From NCBI RefSeq assembly GCF_041021955.1, contig NZ_CP158375.1, positions 2,108,001 to 2,172,000 of the forward strand: a stretch of 64,000 nt of DNA. Direction: 5' to 3'. A model generated the notes under the pieces. The model saw nothing but the letters and a program-made list of their open reading frames with translations, searched no databases and was not told the origin of the DNA. Below are positions 1 through 9,197 of the stretch, one piece after another (position 1 is the first letter of the stretch; each line of letters opens with the position of its first letter). A program made the translations under genes and the position numbers. Source of the stretch: Caulobacter sp. 73W. GTDB taxonomy: Bacteria; Pseudomonadota; Alphaproteobacteria; Caulobacterales; Caulobacteraceae.

Positions 1-1
1 C

Positions 2-517
2 GTCCGCAAGAGCGCCTACGGTTTCGAGGAGCTGCTGGCCTGCGGCCGCGGCGAGATGTTCGGCCCGGGCAACGCCCAGCTGCCGGTCCCGCCGATGCTG
101 ATGTTCAACCGCATCGTGAAGATCGAGGCCGAGGGCGGCGCCTACGGCAAGGGCTATGTCGAGGCTGAATTCGACATCGACCCGTCGCTCTGGTTCTTCG
201 ACTGCCACTTCATCGGCGACCCGGTGATGCCCGGCTGCCTGGGCCTGGACGCCATGTGGCAGCTGGTCGGCTTCTTTCTGGGCTGGTCCGGCGCGCCGGG
301 CCGCGGCCGCGCCCTGGGCGTGGGCGAGGTCAAGTTCACCGGCCAGGTGACCCCCGACATCAAGAAGGTCGTCTACAAGATCGATCTGAAGCGCGTCATC
401 ATGCGCAAGCTCGTCATGGGCATCGGCGACGGCGTCATGGAAGCGGATGGCAAGCCCATCTATGAGACCAAGGACCTGAAGGTCGGCCTGTTCACCGCCG
501 AACAGATGGCCGGCTGA
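2..517 (+). CDS. fabA: 3-hydroxydecanoyl-ACP dehydratase/isomerase FabA (5' truncated)
   Basis: FabA dehydrates 3-hydroxyacyl-ACP and isomerises trans-2- to cis-3-decenoyl-ACP, the branch point into unsaturated fatty acids in the cytoplasmic type II pathway. The frame is already open at base 2, so the start codon and probably only a few residues lie outside the window; 171 residues are visible, close to the usual full length of about 172. The family block [20 protein letters not shown] carries the catalytic His and Asp. [16 protein letters not shown] residues ([15 protein letters not shown]) and the C-terminal DLKVGLF are also typical. fabB follows 52 bp downstream on the same strand, the standard fabA-fabB pairing. 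Confidence 0.97.
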   Translation, partial: VRKSAYGFEELLACGRGEMFGPGNAQLPVPPMLMFNRIVKIEAEGGAYGKGYVEAEFDIDPSLWFFDCHFIGDPVMPGCLGLDAMWQLVGFFLGWSGAPGRGRALGVGEVKFTGQVTPDIKKVVYKIDLKRVIMRKLVMGIGDGVMEADGKPIYETKDLKVGLFTAEQMAG

Positions 518-569
518 TCAATCAACCGGCCGCAGAGCCGGGAACGCGGGTGGGAGAAAGAGGATAGAT

Positions 570-1787
570 ATGCGTCGCGTCGTGGTCACCGGTATCGGCA
601 TCGTCTCGTCGATCGGCAACAACGCCAATGAAGTGCTCGCTTCCCTGCGGGAGGCCAAGTCCGGCGTGCGCGCCGCCCCGACCTATGCGGAGCTCGGCTT
701 CCGCAGCCAGGTCGAGGCCGCGCCGCAGATCGACTGGGAATCCATGGTTGACCGCCGCGCCGCCCGTTTCCTGGCGCAGGGCACCGCGTTCGCCCACATC
801 GCCATGGAGCAGGCCATCGCCGACTCCGGCCTCGAGGAGACGCAAGTCTCCAACGAGCGCACCGGCCTGATCGTCGGCGCGGGCGGTCCGTCCACCCAGG
901 CCATCATCCAGGCGGCCGAGACCACCAAGGAAAAGGGTCCCAAGCGCATCGGCCCGTTCGCCGTCCCTAAGGCCATGAGCTCTGGCCCGTCGGCCACGCT
1001 GGCCACCTGGTTCAAGATCCGCGGCCTGAACTTCTCGATCAGCTCGGCCTGCGCCACCTCCACCCACTGCATCGGCTCGGGCTACGAGCAGATCGCCCTG
1101 GGCAAGCAGGACGTGGTGTTCGCCGGCGGTACCGAGGAGATCGACTGGAGCCTGTCGAACCTGTTCGACGCCATGGGCGCCATGTCCAGCCGCTTCAACG
1201 ACACCCCTTCGGTGGCAAGCCGCGCCTATGACAAGGATCGCGACGGCTTCGTGATCGCCGGCGGCGCCGGCATCGTGGTGCTGGAAGAGCTTGAGCACGC
1301 CAAGGCGCGCGGCGCGAAGATCTACGGTGAAGTGGTCGGCTACGCCGCCAATTCCGACGGGTTCGACATGGTCGCCCCGTCCGGCGAAGGCGCGGTGCGC
1401 TGCATGAACCTGGCCTGGAAAGAGGCCGGCGGCCGCAAGATCGACTACCTGAACCCGCACGGCACCTCGACGCCGGTGGGCAACTCCAAGGAGATGGGCG
1501 CGGTTCGCGAGGTGTTCGGGGCCAATGCTCCGCTGATCTCCTCGACCAAATCCCTGACGGGTCACAGCCTGGGCGCCGCCGGCGCGCAGGAGGCGATCTA
1601 TTCGATCTTGATGATGCAGAACGGCTTCGCCGCCGAGAGCGCGCACATCGAAAATCTCGATCCGGAGTTCGCCGACCTGCCGATCCTGCGCCAGCGCGCG
1701 GACCAGCCGATCGGCACCGTGATGTCCAACAGCTTCGGCTTCGGCGGCACCAACGGCTGCCTGATCATGAGCCGTCTGGACGTCTAG
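570..1787 (+). CDS. fabB: beta-ketoacyl-ACP synthase I FabB
   Basis: FabB elongates acyl-ACP with malonyl-ACP and is the condensing enzyme needed to extend the cis-unsaturated intermediate made by FabA. The 405-residue protein begins [16 protein letters not shown] and has the Cys-His-His triad expected of a KAS I enzyme: Cys in [14 protein letters not shown] (about residue 160), His in [10 protein letters not shown] (about 300) and Lys/His in [16 protein letters not shown] (about 335). The C-terminal glycine-rich [10 protein letters not shown] is present. A purine-rich ribosome site (GAAAGAGG) precedes the ATG. It lies between fabA and fabI in one apparent transcription unit. Confidence 0.97.
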   Translation: MRRVVVTGIGIVSSIGNNANEVLASLREAKSGVRAAPTYAELGFRSQVEAAPQIDWESMVDRRAARFLAQGTAFAHIAMEQAIADSGLEETQVSNERTGLIVGAGGPSTQAIIQAAETTKEKGPKRIGPFAVPKAMSSGPSATLATWFKIRGLNFSISSACATSTHCIGSGYEQIALGKQDVVFAGGTEEIDWSLSNLFDAMGAMSSRFNDTPSVASRAYDKDRDGFVIAGGAGIVVLEELEHAKARGAKIYGEVVGYAANSDGFDMVAPSGEGAVRCMNLAWKEAGGRKIDYLNPHGTSTPVGNSKEMGAVREVFGANAPLISSTKSLTGHSLGAAGAQEAIYSILMMQNGFAAESAHIENLDPEFADLPILRQRADQPIGTVMSNSFGFGGTNGCLIMSRLDV

Positions 1788-1803
1788 GACTCTTCCCTGA
1801 CCG

Positions 1804-1825
1804 GGCGCTTTGCTTCAAAAGCGCC
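1804..1825 (+). other. small stem-loop between fabB and fabI
   Basis: GGCGCTTT at 1804-1811 and AAAGCGCC at 1818-1825 form a perfect 8-bp stem with a 6-base loop. There is no T-run after it, so an intrinsic terminator is unlikely; an mRNA-processing or stability element between the two fab genes is one possibility. The function is not shown by sequence. Confidence 0.35.
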
Positions 1826-1859
1826 GATCAACGACACCCATTCCAAGGGAGGCCGAGCC

Positions 1860-2675
1860 ATGGCCGACGACTACACCTTTCCGACTGGCGAGCTCATGAA
1901 GGGCAAAAAAGGCCTGGTCATGGGCGTGGCCAACCACAACTCCATCGCCTGGGGCATCGCCAGCCAGCTGGCCGCCCAGGGCGCGGAGATGGCCTTCACC
2001 TACATGGGCGAGGGTCTTGAGCGCCGCGTGCGTCCCCTGGCCGAGAGCATCGGCGTCAAGACGCTGATCCAGGCCGACGTCACCGACGACGCCTCCATGG
2101 ACGCCGCCTTCGCTGAGATCGAGAAGCTCTTCGGCAAGCTGGACTTCGTGGTCCACTCGGTGGCCTTCGCCAACAAGGACGAGCTGAAGGGCTCGTTCGT
2201 GGACAACACCACCCGTGAGGGCTTCCTGACGGCCATGAACATCTCGGCCTTCAGCTTCGTGGACGTCGCCAAGCGCGCCTCGAAGATCATGCCGGACGGC
2301 GGTTCGCTGATCACCATGACCTATCTGGGGTCGGAGCGGACCATTCCGAACTATAACACCATGGGCGTCGCCAAGGCCGCTCTGGAAGCATCGACCCGCT
2401 ACATCGCGCGCGACCTGGGTCCTAAGGGCATCCGCGTCAACGCCATCTCGGCGGGCGCCATGCGCACCCTGTCCCTGGCCGGCATCAGCGGCGGCCGCGG
2501 CATGATCGCCCAGGGCCGCGCTTTCAGCGCCCTGAAGGAAGACACCTCGATGGAAGGCGTCGCCGGCTGCGCCCTGTGGCTCATCTCGGACCTCGGCCGT
2601 TCGACCACCGGCGAAGTGGTCCACGTCGATGCGGGCTTCCACATGATGGGCATGCCCGACGAGGCCGAAGCCTAA
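1860..2675 (+). CDS. fabI: enoyl-ACP reductase FabI
   Basis: NADH-dependent enoyl-ACP reductase, last step of each fatty-acid elongation cycle and the usual triclosan target. The 271-residue protein has the SDR nucleotide site GVANHNSIAWGIA near residue 25 and the FabI catalytic Tyr-x6-Lys in YNTMGVAK, with the upstream Tyr in MTYLGSE. INAISAG-like RVNAISAGAMRTL follows as in FabI. GGGAGG lies just before the ATG. The spacer from fabB is 72 bp and holds an 8-bp stem-loop (1804-1825). Its TAA overlaps the stop codon of the convergent TetR gene. Confidence 0.96.
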   Translation: MADDYTFPTGELMKGKKGLVMGVANHNSIAWGIASQLAAQGAEMAFTYMGEGLERRVRPLAESIGVKTLIQADVTDDASMDAAFAEIEKLFGKLDFVVHSVAFANKDELKGSFVDNTTREGFLTAMNISAFSFVDVAKRASKIMPDGGSLITMTYLGSERTIPNYNTMGVAKAALEASTRYIARDLGPKGIRVNAISAGAMRTLSLAGISGGRGMIAQGRAFSALKEDTSMEGVAGCALWLISDLGRSTTGEVVHVDAGFHMMGMPDEAEA

Positions 2676-3280
2676 CTAGGGGCGTAAGCCCTCACGAAGC
2701 GGTCGGCCGCCTCCTGGGCGAGGCGGTCGATCTGCTCGGGCGACATGGGCTGGCTCAAGCCCAGAAGGCCGCGCAGCTGACGCTGGCCAGAGACCATCCC
2801 CGCGAAGAACTCGGCCGCCTGCTCGGGCTCGGCCACGGACAGCCGCCTGAGACGCGTCTGCTCCGCCAGGTAGGCCGCCAGCTCCATGCGCGAGCGCAGC
2901 GGGCCGGCCTGGAACACCTCCTGCGCCAGGTCCGGCATTTCGCCGGCGCTCTGGATGATCGTCCGCAGGAAGACCGGCGACTTCGAATTGGCCAGGTTTA
3001 GCAGGGTGCGGGCGAAGTCGGCCAGCACCTCGCGCGGCGACGCGGCGGCGTCACGGGCGTGCAGCGAGCCGATGATCTGGTCCGACTTCTGGATAACCAG
3101 GGCGCGGACCAGCTCGTTCTTGCCGCGATAGCGGTTGTACAGGGTCTGCTTGGAGACCCCCGCACGGCGGGCGATGGCCTCCATCGGCGCCGCCAACCCA
3201 CGCTCCGCGAAGATCTCGGCGGCGGCGTCGAGGATCGCCTCCGTCTTGGCCTCGTCGATCTGTCCAGCGACCCGGGGCAT
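2672..3280 (-). CDS. TetR-family transcriptional regulator (last gene of efflux operon)
   Basis: A 202-residue one-component repressor. The N-terminal helix-turn-helix (residues about 12-60) contains AILDAAAEIFAERG and the recognition helix region RRAGVSKQTLYNRYRGK, both diagnostic of TetR proteins; the rest is a variable ligand-binding domain. Its ATG is fused to the stop codon of the upstream permease gene (TGATG), so the two are probably translationally coupled. It most likely represses the efflux operon in response to a pump substrate. It is unusual in being the distal gene of the operon it presumably controls, rather than divergent from it. The stop overlaps the fabI stop (CTAA) on the other strand. 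Confidence 0.9.
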   Translation of the reverse strand: MPRVAGQIDEAKTEAILDAAAEIFAERGLAAPMEAIARRAGVSKQTLYNRYRGKNELVRALVIQKSDQIIGSLHARDAAASPREVLADFARTLLNLANSKSPVFLRTIIQSAGEMPDLAQEVFQAGPLRSRMELAAYLAEQTRLRRLSVAEPEQAAEFFAGMVSGQRQLRGLLGLSQPMSPEQIDRLAQEAADRFVRAYAPS

Positions 3281-4872
3281 CAGTGCGCGTCCGACGGCGG
3301 CGGGGGCGCGCCCTTCGACGGGGCGGCGAACAGGGCGACCACGGCCGCGAAGAACCCGCACATGGCCAGCATGGCGAAGGCGTCGCCGAAGGCCAGGACC
3401 GAAGCCTGCTTGAACATCATGCCGTAGAGCGCCTTGAAGGTGGCGCCTTCCGGATCGGCCACGCCCAGCTGCTGCATGCGGGCGATCAGGCCGGCCATCA
3501 TGCTCTGGATCTGCGGATCGGAGGCGGCGACCTTGGACGACATGTCGCTGTAGTACAGGGCGCTCTGCTGGGTGATCGTGGTCGACAGCATGGCCAGACC
3601 GACCGCGCCGCCGGTGTTGCGGAACAGATTCACCAGGCCCGAGGCGTTCTTCACCATGTGGGGCGGCAGGGTGCTCATGGTCACGGTCTGGGTGGCGATC
3701 ATGGCGATCATCACCCCGACGCCGCGCAGAGCCTGGACCCAGGTGAACTCCCAGAAGCCCCAGTCGTCCGTGACCGTATGGGCCATCCACATGCCCCAGC
3801 CGGCCAGGGAGAAGCCGATGAACATCGGGATGCGCGGGTCCACCGTCCGCACGATGCGGCCGGCGATGGGGCCGGTGAGGAACATCGACAGGCCCGAGAC
3901 GATCATGGTCGTGCCGATCTCGGCCGACGAGAAGTTGCGGATGCGCGCCAGGTATTGCGGCAGCAGGAAGGTGCCGCCGAACAGGGTCGCGCCCGACACG
4001 GCGGTCATCACCACGCCGATCAGGAAGTTGCGGTTGGCGAAGGCCCGCAGCTCGACGATCGGGTTGTAGTAGGTCAGCTGACGCCAGACGAACAGGACGG
4101 CGCCGATCACCGCCACGACGGTCAGCCACAGGACATAGGCGTCCTCGAACCAGTTCTCCTTGGCGCCTTCCTCCAGGACGAACTGCATGCTCATCAGGAA
4201 GATGGCCATGACGGCCAGGCCGAACCAGTCGAAGCCCTTGGCCAGGCTGGGATCTCCCTTGTCGAAGTCGCCCCAGCGGGCCACGCCGAACAGCACCACA
4301 ACGCCGATCGGCACGTTGATGAAGAATAGGGCGCGCCAGTTGAACCACTCCGTCAGGTGACCGCCCAGGGTCGGGCCGACCGTGGGAGCCAGGGTGACGA
4401 TCAGGCCCATGATCACGCTGGCGGTGACGCGGCGCTCGGGCGGGAAAGCGGTGAAGGCCACCGCGAACACCGTCGGGATCATGGCCCCGCCGATGAACCC
4501 CTGCAGGGCGCGGGTCAGGATCATCATGTCGATGCTGGTCGACAGGCCGGTCAGGATGCTCATGACCACGAAGCCGAGGCACGAGACCAGATAGACGTTC
4601 CGCGTTCCCCACAGGCGCGACAGGTATCCCGATAGCGGGATCATCACGACTTCGGGAATCAGGTAGGCGGTCTGGATCCAGCTGACCTGGTCGGCGCTGG
4701 CGCCGACCCCCGCCTGGATCTGCGGCAAGGACGCCGAGACGATCTGGATGTCGAGGATGGCCATGAACTGGCCGATGACCATGGCCCCGAAACCCAGGAA
4801 CAGCTTGCCCCAGTCGGTCTCCACCGGCGGGGCCGCGGCCGGGCGGCCGGCGGTGATGGCGGCGTCGCTCAT
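3280..4872 (-). CDS. DHA2-type MFS drug efflux permease (EmrB/QacA family)
   Basis: Inner-membrane proton/drug antiporter of about 530 residues with the 14-helix pattern of the DHA2 family. Seen features: GQFMAILDIQIVSASLPQI in helix 1 (the family D-I-x-I-V motif), the loop motif GYLSRLWGTRNVY between helices 2 and 3, and the antiporter motif-C-like APTVGPTLGGHL in helix 5. It starts 24 bp after the stop of the membrane-fusion gene. With that partner and an outer-membrane channel not encoded here, it would form an EmrAB-TolC-like tripartite pump. The substrate is not predictable from sequence; proximity to fabI makes lipophilic compounds a reasonable guess, but only a guess. Confidence 0.92.
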   Translation of the reverse strand: MSDAAITAGRPAAAPPVETDWGKLFLGFGAMVIGQFMAILDIQIVSASLPQIQAGVGASADQVSWIQTAYLIPEVVMIPLSGYLSRLWGTRNVYLVSCLGFVVMSILTGLSTSIDMMILTRALQGFIGGAMIPTVFAVAFTAFPPERRVTASVIMGLIVTLAPTVGPTLGGHLTEWFNWRALFFINVPIGVVVLFGVARWGDFDKGDPSLAKGFDWFGLAVMAIFLMSMQFVLEEGAKENWFEDAYVLWLTVVAVIGAVLFVWRQLTYYNPIVELRAFANRNFLIGVVMTAVSGATLFGGTFLLPQYLARIRNFSSAEIGTTMIVSGLSMFLTGPIAGRIVRTVDPRIPMFIGFSLAGWGMWMAHTVTDDWGFWEFTWVQALRGVGVMIAMIATQTVTMSTLPPHMVKNASGLVNLFRNTGGAVGLAMLSTTITQQSALYYSDMSSKVAASDPQIQSMMAGLIARMQQLGVADPEGATFKALYGMMFKQASVLAFGDAFAMLAMCGFFAAVVALFAAPSKGAPPPPSDAH

Positions 4873-4896
4873 GGCGCGCTCCTGACCTTGCGGCGC

Positions 4897-5985
4897 TTAG
4901 CGGCTGGCGGTCTGGACGACGCCGGCTTCGGCGAAGCCCTGGCCGGAGTTGTCGCGGACATCGACCTTCACCTCGACCGACAGGCCGGGTCGCAGGCCGC
5001 CGGCGGCGGGACCCTTGCGGTCCACGGCGATGCGGACGGGCAGGCGCTGGGTGATCTTGGTGAAGTTGCCCACGGCGTTCTCCACCGGGATCAGGGCGAA
5101 CTCCTGGCCGGTGGCGGGGGCGAAGCTTTCGACCCGGCCCTGGATCTTCTGCTTGCCGAAGGCGTCGGCCTTGATCTCGACCGGCTGGCCGATGCGCAGG
5201 CGGCCGACCTGGGTCTCCTTGAAGTTGGCGACGATGTAGGTCTGGCTGAGCGGCACCACCGACATCAGGGCCTGGCCCGGCTGGACCAGTTGTCCCGGCC
5301 GCAGCGAACGGGCGCCGACCACGCCGGCGACGGGCGCGCGGACCACGGTGCGCTCCAGATCGAGCCTGGCCTGCTGGACGGCCGCCTGGGCGGCGACCAC
5401 CTGGGCCAGGGTCTGGGCGCGGGTCGAGCCGAGGGAGGCGGCGGTGCGGCGCTCAGCCTCCAGGGCGGCCTGGGCCTGGGCGACGGCGGCTTCGGACTGG
5501 GCCGTTCCGGCGCGTTCGGTCTGGACCTTCTGGGTCGAGACCCAGCCCTGCTTGGCCAAGGCGTCATACCGGTCGAGGTCGGCCCGGGCGCGGCTGGCGT
5601 CGGCGCGGGCGCTCTCAACCCCGGCGGCGCGCTGGGCGATCAGGGCTTGTTCGAGGATGGTGCGGTCATCGACGTTGCGCACGGCGGCTTCCAGCGCCTG
5701 GGCGTTGGCGACGGCCTGATCCAGGCGGGCCTGGAAGGTTGAGGGATCGATGCGGGCCAGGATTTCGCCGGCCTGAACCTTCTGGTTGTCGGCCACCAGC
5801 ACCTCGGCGACATAGCCGCCGACCTGGGGACTGACCTGCACGGTGTCGGCCTGGACGAAGGCGTTGTCGGTGGCTTCGAAGTGCTGCTTGTCCAGCCACC
5901 ACAGGCCCCCGCCGATGACCACGGCCAGAGCCGTGACGCCGCCGACGATCATCGGAACCAGCTTCTTCTTGCGAACTTCGGCCAT
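4897..5985 (-). CDS. HlyD/EmrA-type membrane fusion protein
   Basis: Periplasmic adaptor of 362 residues for the neighbouring DHA2 permease. One N-terminal membrane anchor (about residues 12-32, IVGGVTALAVVIGGGLWWL) is followed by the biotinyl-lipoyl-like half VQVSPQVGGYVAEVLVADNQ, a long Ala/Gln-rich coiled-coil hairpin (about residues 75-205) and the second lipoyl half VRAPVAGVVGARSLRPGQLV. This is the canonical EmrA order. It is the first gene of the leftward operon; the 174-bp intergenic region to the divergent DUF885 gene must hold the promoter. Confidence 0.92.
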   Translation of the reverse strand: MAEVRKKKLVPMIVGGVTALAVVIGGGLWWLDKQHFEATDNAFVQADTVQVSPQVGGYVAEVLVADNQKVQAGEILARIDPSTFQARLDQAVANAQALEAAVRNVDDRTILEQALIAQRAAGVESARADASRARADLDRYDALAKQGWVSTQKVQTERAGTAQSEAAVAQAQAALEAERRTAASLGSTRAQTLAQVVAAQAAVQQARLDLERTVVRAPVAGVVGARSLRPGQLVQPGQALMSVVPLSQTYIVANFKETQVGRLRIGQPVEIKADAFGKQKIQGRVESFAPATGQEFALIPVENAVGNFTKITQRLPVRIAVDRKGPAAGGLRPGLSVEVKVDVRDNSGQGFAEAGVVQTASR

Positions 5986-6072
5986 CGGCCAATCCCCTGG
6001 GGCGATCTTAACGCTGCATAGACGCAGTCAGGGCGAGCGATTTACGCCTCCCTCCGCTGCAGCGCAATGAAA

Positions 6073-6092
6073 AATGGACGGAAGGGTCCATT
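6073..6092. promoter_or_regulatory. inverted repeat, candidate TetR operator
   Basis: AATGGAC (6073-6079) and GTCCATT (6086-6092) form a perfect 7-bp inverted repeat with a 6-base spacer, a size and symmetry suited to a TetR dimer. It lies 88-107 bp upstream of the efflux operon start and 68 bp upstream of the DUF885 start, in the only intergenic region the operon has. Assignment to this TetR protein is inference. Confidence 0.3.
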
Positions 6093-6159
6093 ATTCAAGA
6101 AGCCTTCGCTACGATTTGTAGAAGCGGCTAGCGTGACGTCTCGATTTTCGGAGACCTCC

Positions 6160-7437
6160 ATGCGCCGCCTGCTGACCGCCCTCGCCCTGTCCTTCAGCGC
6201 CGCCCTGCCGGTCGCCGCCGCGCCGCTGGACGACGCGGCCTCGGCCTATGTGAAGCTGGTGCTGGGCGTCGGCGAGCATGAGGACGGCTATGTGGACGCC
6301 TATTACGGCCCGGCCGAGGTGCGCGAGGCGGTGAAGGCCGCCAGGCCCGGCCTGCCCGCCCTGGCGGCCGAGGCGGATCGCCTCTCCGCGATGGTGCACG
6401 CCGTCGACCCCGCGCCGTTGAGCGCCATCGAACGCAAGCGCCGCGCCTTCCTGGCCGCCCAGATCACGGCGGTGAAGTTCCGCATCGGCATGATCCAGGG
6501 CGCCAAGCCCACATTCCAAGACGAGGCGCAGGCCCTGTTCGGGGTGAACCCGCCGCTGAAGCCGCTGTCGGCCTATGATCCTCTGCTGGCTAAGATCGAG
6601 GCTGTGGTTCCGGGCGACGGCCCTCTGGCCGACCGGGTCGACGCCTTCAAGATGCGCTACGCCATTCCCAAGGACCGGCTGGAGCCGGTGATGCGCGCCG
6701 CCATCGCCGAGTGCCGGGCCCGCACCGCCGCCCACTTCAAGCTGCCGGCGCAGGAGTCCTTCGTCCTGGAGTTCGTCACCAACAAGAGCTGGTCCGGCTA
6801 CAACTGGTATCAGGGCAAGGCCCACAGCCTGATCCAGGTGAACACCGACCTGCCGATCTTCATCGACCGCGCCGTCGATCTGGGCTGCCACGAGGGCTAT
6901 CCCGGACACCACACCCACAACGCCCTGCTGGAGGAACGGCTGGTGAAGGGGCGCGGCTGGGTCGAGTTCTCGGTCTATCCGCTGTTCTCGCCGCTATCCC
7001 TCATCGCCGAGGGCGAGGGCAACTACGGCATCGACCTGGCCTTCCCCGGCGAGCAGCGCACGGCGTTCGAGGCCAAGACCCTGTACCCGCTGGCCGGTCT
7101 CGATCCCAAGACGGCGGCGGCCTATGGCGCCCTGCGCGAGGCCCTGGCCGGGCTGACCGGCGCGCGCCTGACCATCACCGCAGACCTGCTGAACGGCAAG
7201 ATCGATCGCGAGACGGCGATCGGCCTGATGCAGAAGTACCAGCTGGTCTCCCGCGCCCGGGCCGAGCAGAGCATCCGCTTCTCGGAAGGCTACCGCAGCT
7301 ATGTGCTGAACTACGTCACCGGTCAGGAGATGGTGAAGGCCAAGGTGGAGCGGGCCGGCAAGGATCCGGCCGCCCGCTGGAAGGCCATGGAGGCCATCCT
7401 TTCCGAGCCAACCTTGCCGGCCGACCTGCTGAACTAG
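6160..7437 (+). CDS. secreted DUF885-family putative metallopeptidase
   Basis: An exported protein of 425 residues from the ATG at 6160, chosen because the sequence then opens with a clean signal peptide ([21 protein letters not shown], cut near residue 21) and a GGAGA ribosome site precedes it; the frame is open further upstream. The family hallmark is the metal-site-like [13 protein letters not shown] near residue 245, followed by EGEGNYG. DUF885 proteins are regarded as zinc-peptidase-like, but substrates are mostly unknown. It is monocistronic and its TAG overlaps the dut stop on the other strand (shared CTAG, 7434-7437). Confidence 0.82.
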   Translation: MRRLLTALALSFSAALPVAAAPLDDAASAYVKLVLGVGEHEDGYVDAYYGPAEVREAVKAARPGLPALAAEADRLSAMVHAVDPAPLSAIERKRRAFLAAQITAVKFRIGMIQGAKPTFQDEAQALFGVNPPLKPLSAYDPLLAKIEAVVPGDGPLADRVDAFKMRYAIPKDRLEPVMRAAIAECRARTAAHFKLPAQESFVLEFVTNKSWSGYNWYQGKAHSLIQVNTDLPIFIDRAVDLGCHEGYPGHHTHNALLEERLVKGRGWVEFSVYPLFSPLSLIAEGEGNYGIDLAFPGEQRTAFEAKTLYPLAGLDPKTAAAYGALREALAGLTGARLTITADLLNGKIDRETAIGLMQKYQLVSRARAEQSIRFSEGYRSYVLNYVTGQEMVKAKVERAGKDPAARWKAMEAILSEPTLPADLLN

Positions 7438-7889
7438 CCCCGACCGGTGGAGCCGAAGCCGCCGACGCCGCGCGCCGTCTCGTCCAGGGTCTCGACCTCG
7501 CTCCAGGACGCCTTGGCGACCGGGGCGATGACCAGCTGGGCGATACGGTCGCCCCGGCGGATGACGAAGTCCTCGGCGCCGAGATTGGCCAGGATGACCT
7601 TCACTTCGCCGCGATAGTCGGCGTCGATGGTGCCAGGCGAGTTCAGGCAGGTGATCCCGGCCTTGGCGGCCAGGCCCGAGCGGGGACGCACCTGGGCCTC
7701 GAAACCCACCGGCACCGCGAAGGACAGGCCGGTCGGCACCATGGCGCGGGCGCCCGGCTTCAGCGTGACCGGCTCCTCGTCGGCCACCGCCGCCCGCAGG
7801 TCCATGCCGGCCGCGTGCTCCGTCTCATAGGCCGGCAGGGGCAGGCCGTCGGCGTGTGACAGGCGAACGATCGGAATGGTCGGGGTCAT
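7434..7889 (-). CDS. dut: deoxyuridine 5'-triphosphate nucleotidohydrolase
   Basis: dUTPase hydrolyses dUTP to dUMP and pyrophosphate, keeping uracil out of DNA and feeding dTMP synthesis. The 151-residue protein shows the trimeric dUTPase motifs in order: AGMDLRAA (I), [12 protein letters not shown] (III), [15 protein letters not shown] (II/III region with the catalytic Asp), RIAQLVI (IV) and the C-terminal P-loop-like [12 protein letters not shown] (V). The ATG at 7889 overlaps the coaBC stop (ATGA), which fixes the start and implies a coaBC-dut operon; longer frame extension upstream is coding for coaBC on another frame. Confidence 0.96.
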   Translation of the reverse strand: MTPTIPIVRLSHADGLPLPAYETEHAAGMDLRAAVADEEPVTLKPGARAMVPTGLSFAVPVGFEAQVRPRSGLAAKAGITCLNSPGTIDADYRGEVKVILANLGAEDFVIRRGDRIAQLVIAPVAKASWSEVETLDETARGVGGFGSTGRG

Positions 7890-9076
7890 GAAAGGGCCTT
7901 TGCTATGCGGTCGGCGATCTGGCGGGCGACGGCGTCCTTGGACGCGCGCTCCCACCGTTCGGTATCGGTCTTGGAGATCAGCAGGACGGCGTTTTCCTCG
8001 CCGCCCATGACGCCGGGCTGGCTGACGTCGTTGGCGATGATCCAGTCGCAGCCCTTGCGCGCCAGCTTGGCGCGGGCGTGGTCCTCGACGTCGTTGGTCT
8101 CGGCGGCGAAGCCGACCACAAGGTCCGGCCGCTGCGGGCCGGAGGCGGCCAGGGTCGCCAGGATGTCGGGGTTTTCGACCAGATGCAGGGCGGGGGGGCC
8201 GTCCTTGCCCTTCTTCAGCTTGACGCCGAACGCCTCGTCCGGGCGCCAGTCGGCGACGGCGGCCACGAACACCGCCACGTCGGCCGGCAGGGCGGACTGG
8301 CAGGCGGCCAGCATGTCGCGGGCGCTCTCCACATCCACGCGATCAACCCCGGCGGGGGCGGGCAGGCCGGTGGGGCCGGAGACCAGGGTCACCTCGGCGC
8401 CCAGCTGGGCCAGGGCCCGAGCGATGGCGTAACCCTGCTTGCCGCTGGAGCGATTGGTCAGCAGGCGGACGGGATCAATGGCCTCGACCGTAGGGCCGGC
8501 GGTGACCAGGGCGCGCTTGCCCGCCAGGGGACGGCCGCCCTGCAGCAGGCCCATGATCGCCTCGAAGATCACCGGCGGCTCGGCCAGACGGCCTTCGCCA
8601 TACTCGCCGCAGGCCATGGCCCCCTCGTCCGGCCCGACGAAGGTCACGCCGTCGGCCTTGAGCTGGGCCAAGTTCCGCTTCGTCGCCGGATGCTCCCACA
8701 TGCGCACGTTCATGGCCGGGGCCATGAGGATCGGCGTGTCGGTGGCCAGCAGGGTGGTGGACGCCAGGTCGTCGGCCCGCCCCGTGGCGGCCTTGGCCAT
8801 CAGGTCGGCGGTGGCCGGCGCGACCACGATCAGGTCAGAAGAGCGCGACAGCTCGATATGGCCCATCTCCGCCTCGTCGGTCAGGGAGAAGAGCTCGGAA
8901 TAGACCTTGTCCTCGGACAGGGCCGACAGAGACAGGGGGGTGACGAACTCGGCCCCCGCCCTGGTCAGGATCGGACGGACCGCGACGCCGGCCTTGCGCA
9001 GCAGGCGGGTCAGCTCCAGCGCCTTGTAGGCCGCGATGCCGCCGCCGACGATCAGAAGGACGCGTTTCTCGCTCAA
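7886..9076 (-). CDS. coaBC: bifunctional phosphopantothenoylcysteine decarboxylase/synthetase CoaBC
   Basis: Two consecutive steps of coenzyme A synthesis: CoaB ligates cysteine to 4'-phosphopantothenate (CTP-dependent) and CoaC decarboxylates the product with FMN. A TTG start at 9076 is preferred: it is 7 bases after AGGGAGG and gives the conserved N-terminus [20 protein letters not shown]; the 396-residue length is normal. CoaC features: [13 protein letters not shown] and [13 protein letters not shown] with its active-site Cys. CoaB features: [26 protein letters not shown] and KLKKGK. dut overlaps its 3' end by 4 bases. Two LexA-type boxes lie 70-140 bp upstream. Confidence 0.95.
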   Translation of the reverse strand: MSEKRVLLIVGGGIAAYKALELTRLLRKAGVAVRPILTRAGAEFVTPLSLSALSEDKVYSELFSLTDEAEMGHIELSRSSDLIVVAPATADLMAKAATGRADDLASTTLLATDTPILMAPAMNVRMWEHPATKRNLAQLKADGVTFVGPDEGAMACGEYGEGRLAEPPVIFEAIMGLLQGGRPLAGKRALVTAGPTVEAIDPVRLLTNRSSGKQGYAIARALAQLGAEVTLVSGPTGLPAPAGVDRVDVESARDMLAACQSALPADVAVFVAAVADWRPDEAFGVKLKKGKDGPPALHLVENPDILATLAASGPQRPDLVVGFAAETNDVEDHARAKLARKGCDWIIANDVSQPGVMGGEENAVLLISKTDTERWERASKDAVARQIADRIAKALS

Positions 9077-9145
9077 GGCCAAGCCTCCCTGCGGGTTCGC
9101 CTGCGTCTTTAGGCGATGCCGCGCTATGGACAAACGGCAAAGTTC

Positions 9146-9160
9146 GTTCTTACTTCGTTC
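9146..9160 (+). promoter_or_regulatory. LexA (SOS) box 1
   Basis: GTTC-TTACTTC-GTTC, an exact match to the alphaproteobacterial LexA operator GTTC-N7-GTTC. It is followed directly by TACATT (9161-9166), a plausible -10 element for rightward transcription, so LexA binding would block that promoter. It could also act on coaBC, whose start is 70 bp to the left. Confidence 0.7.
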
Positions 9161-9197
9161 TACATTGCTCGCGTGAGGTGTAAATGCGGACGAAGCG

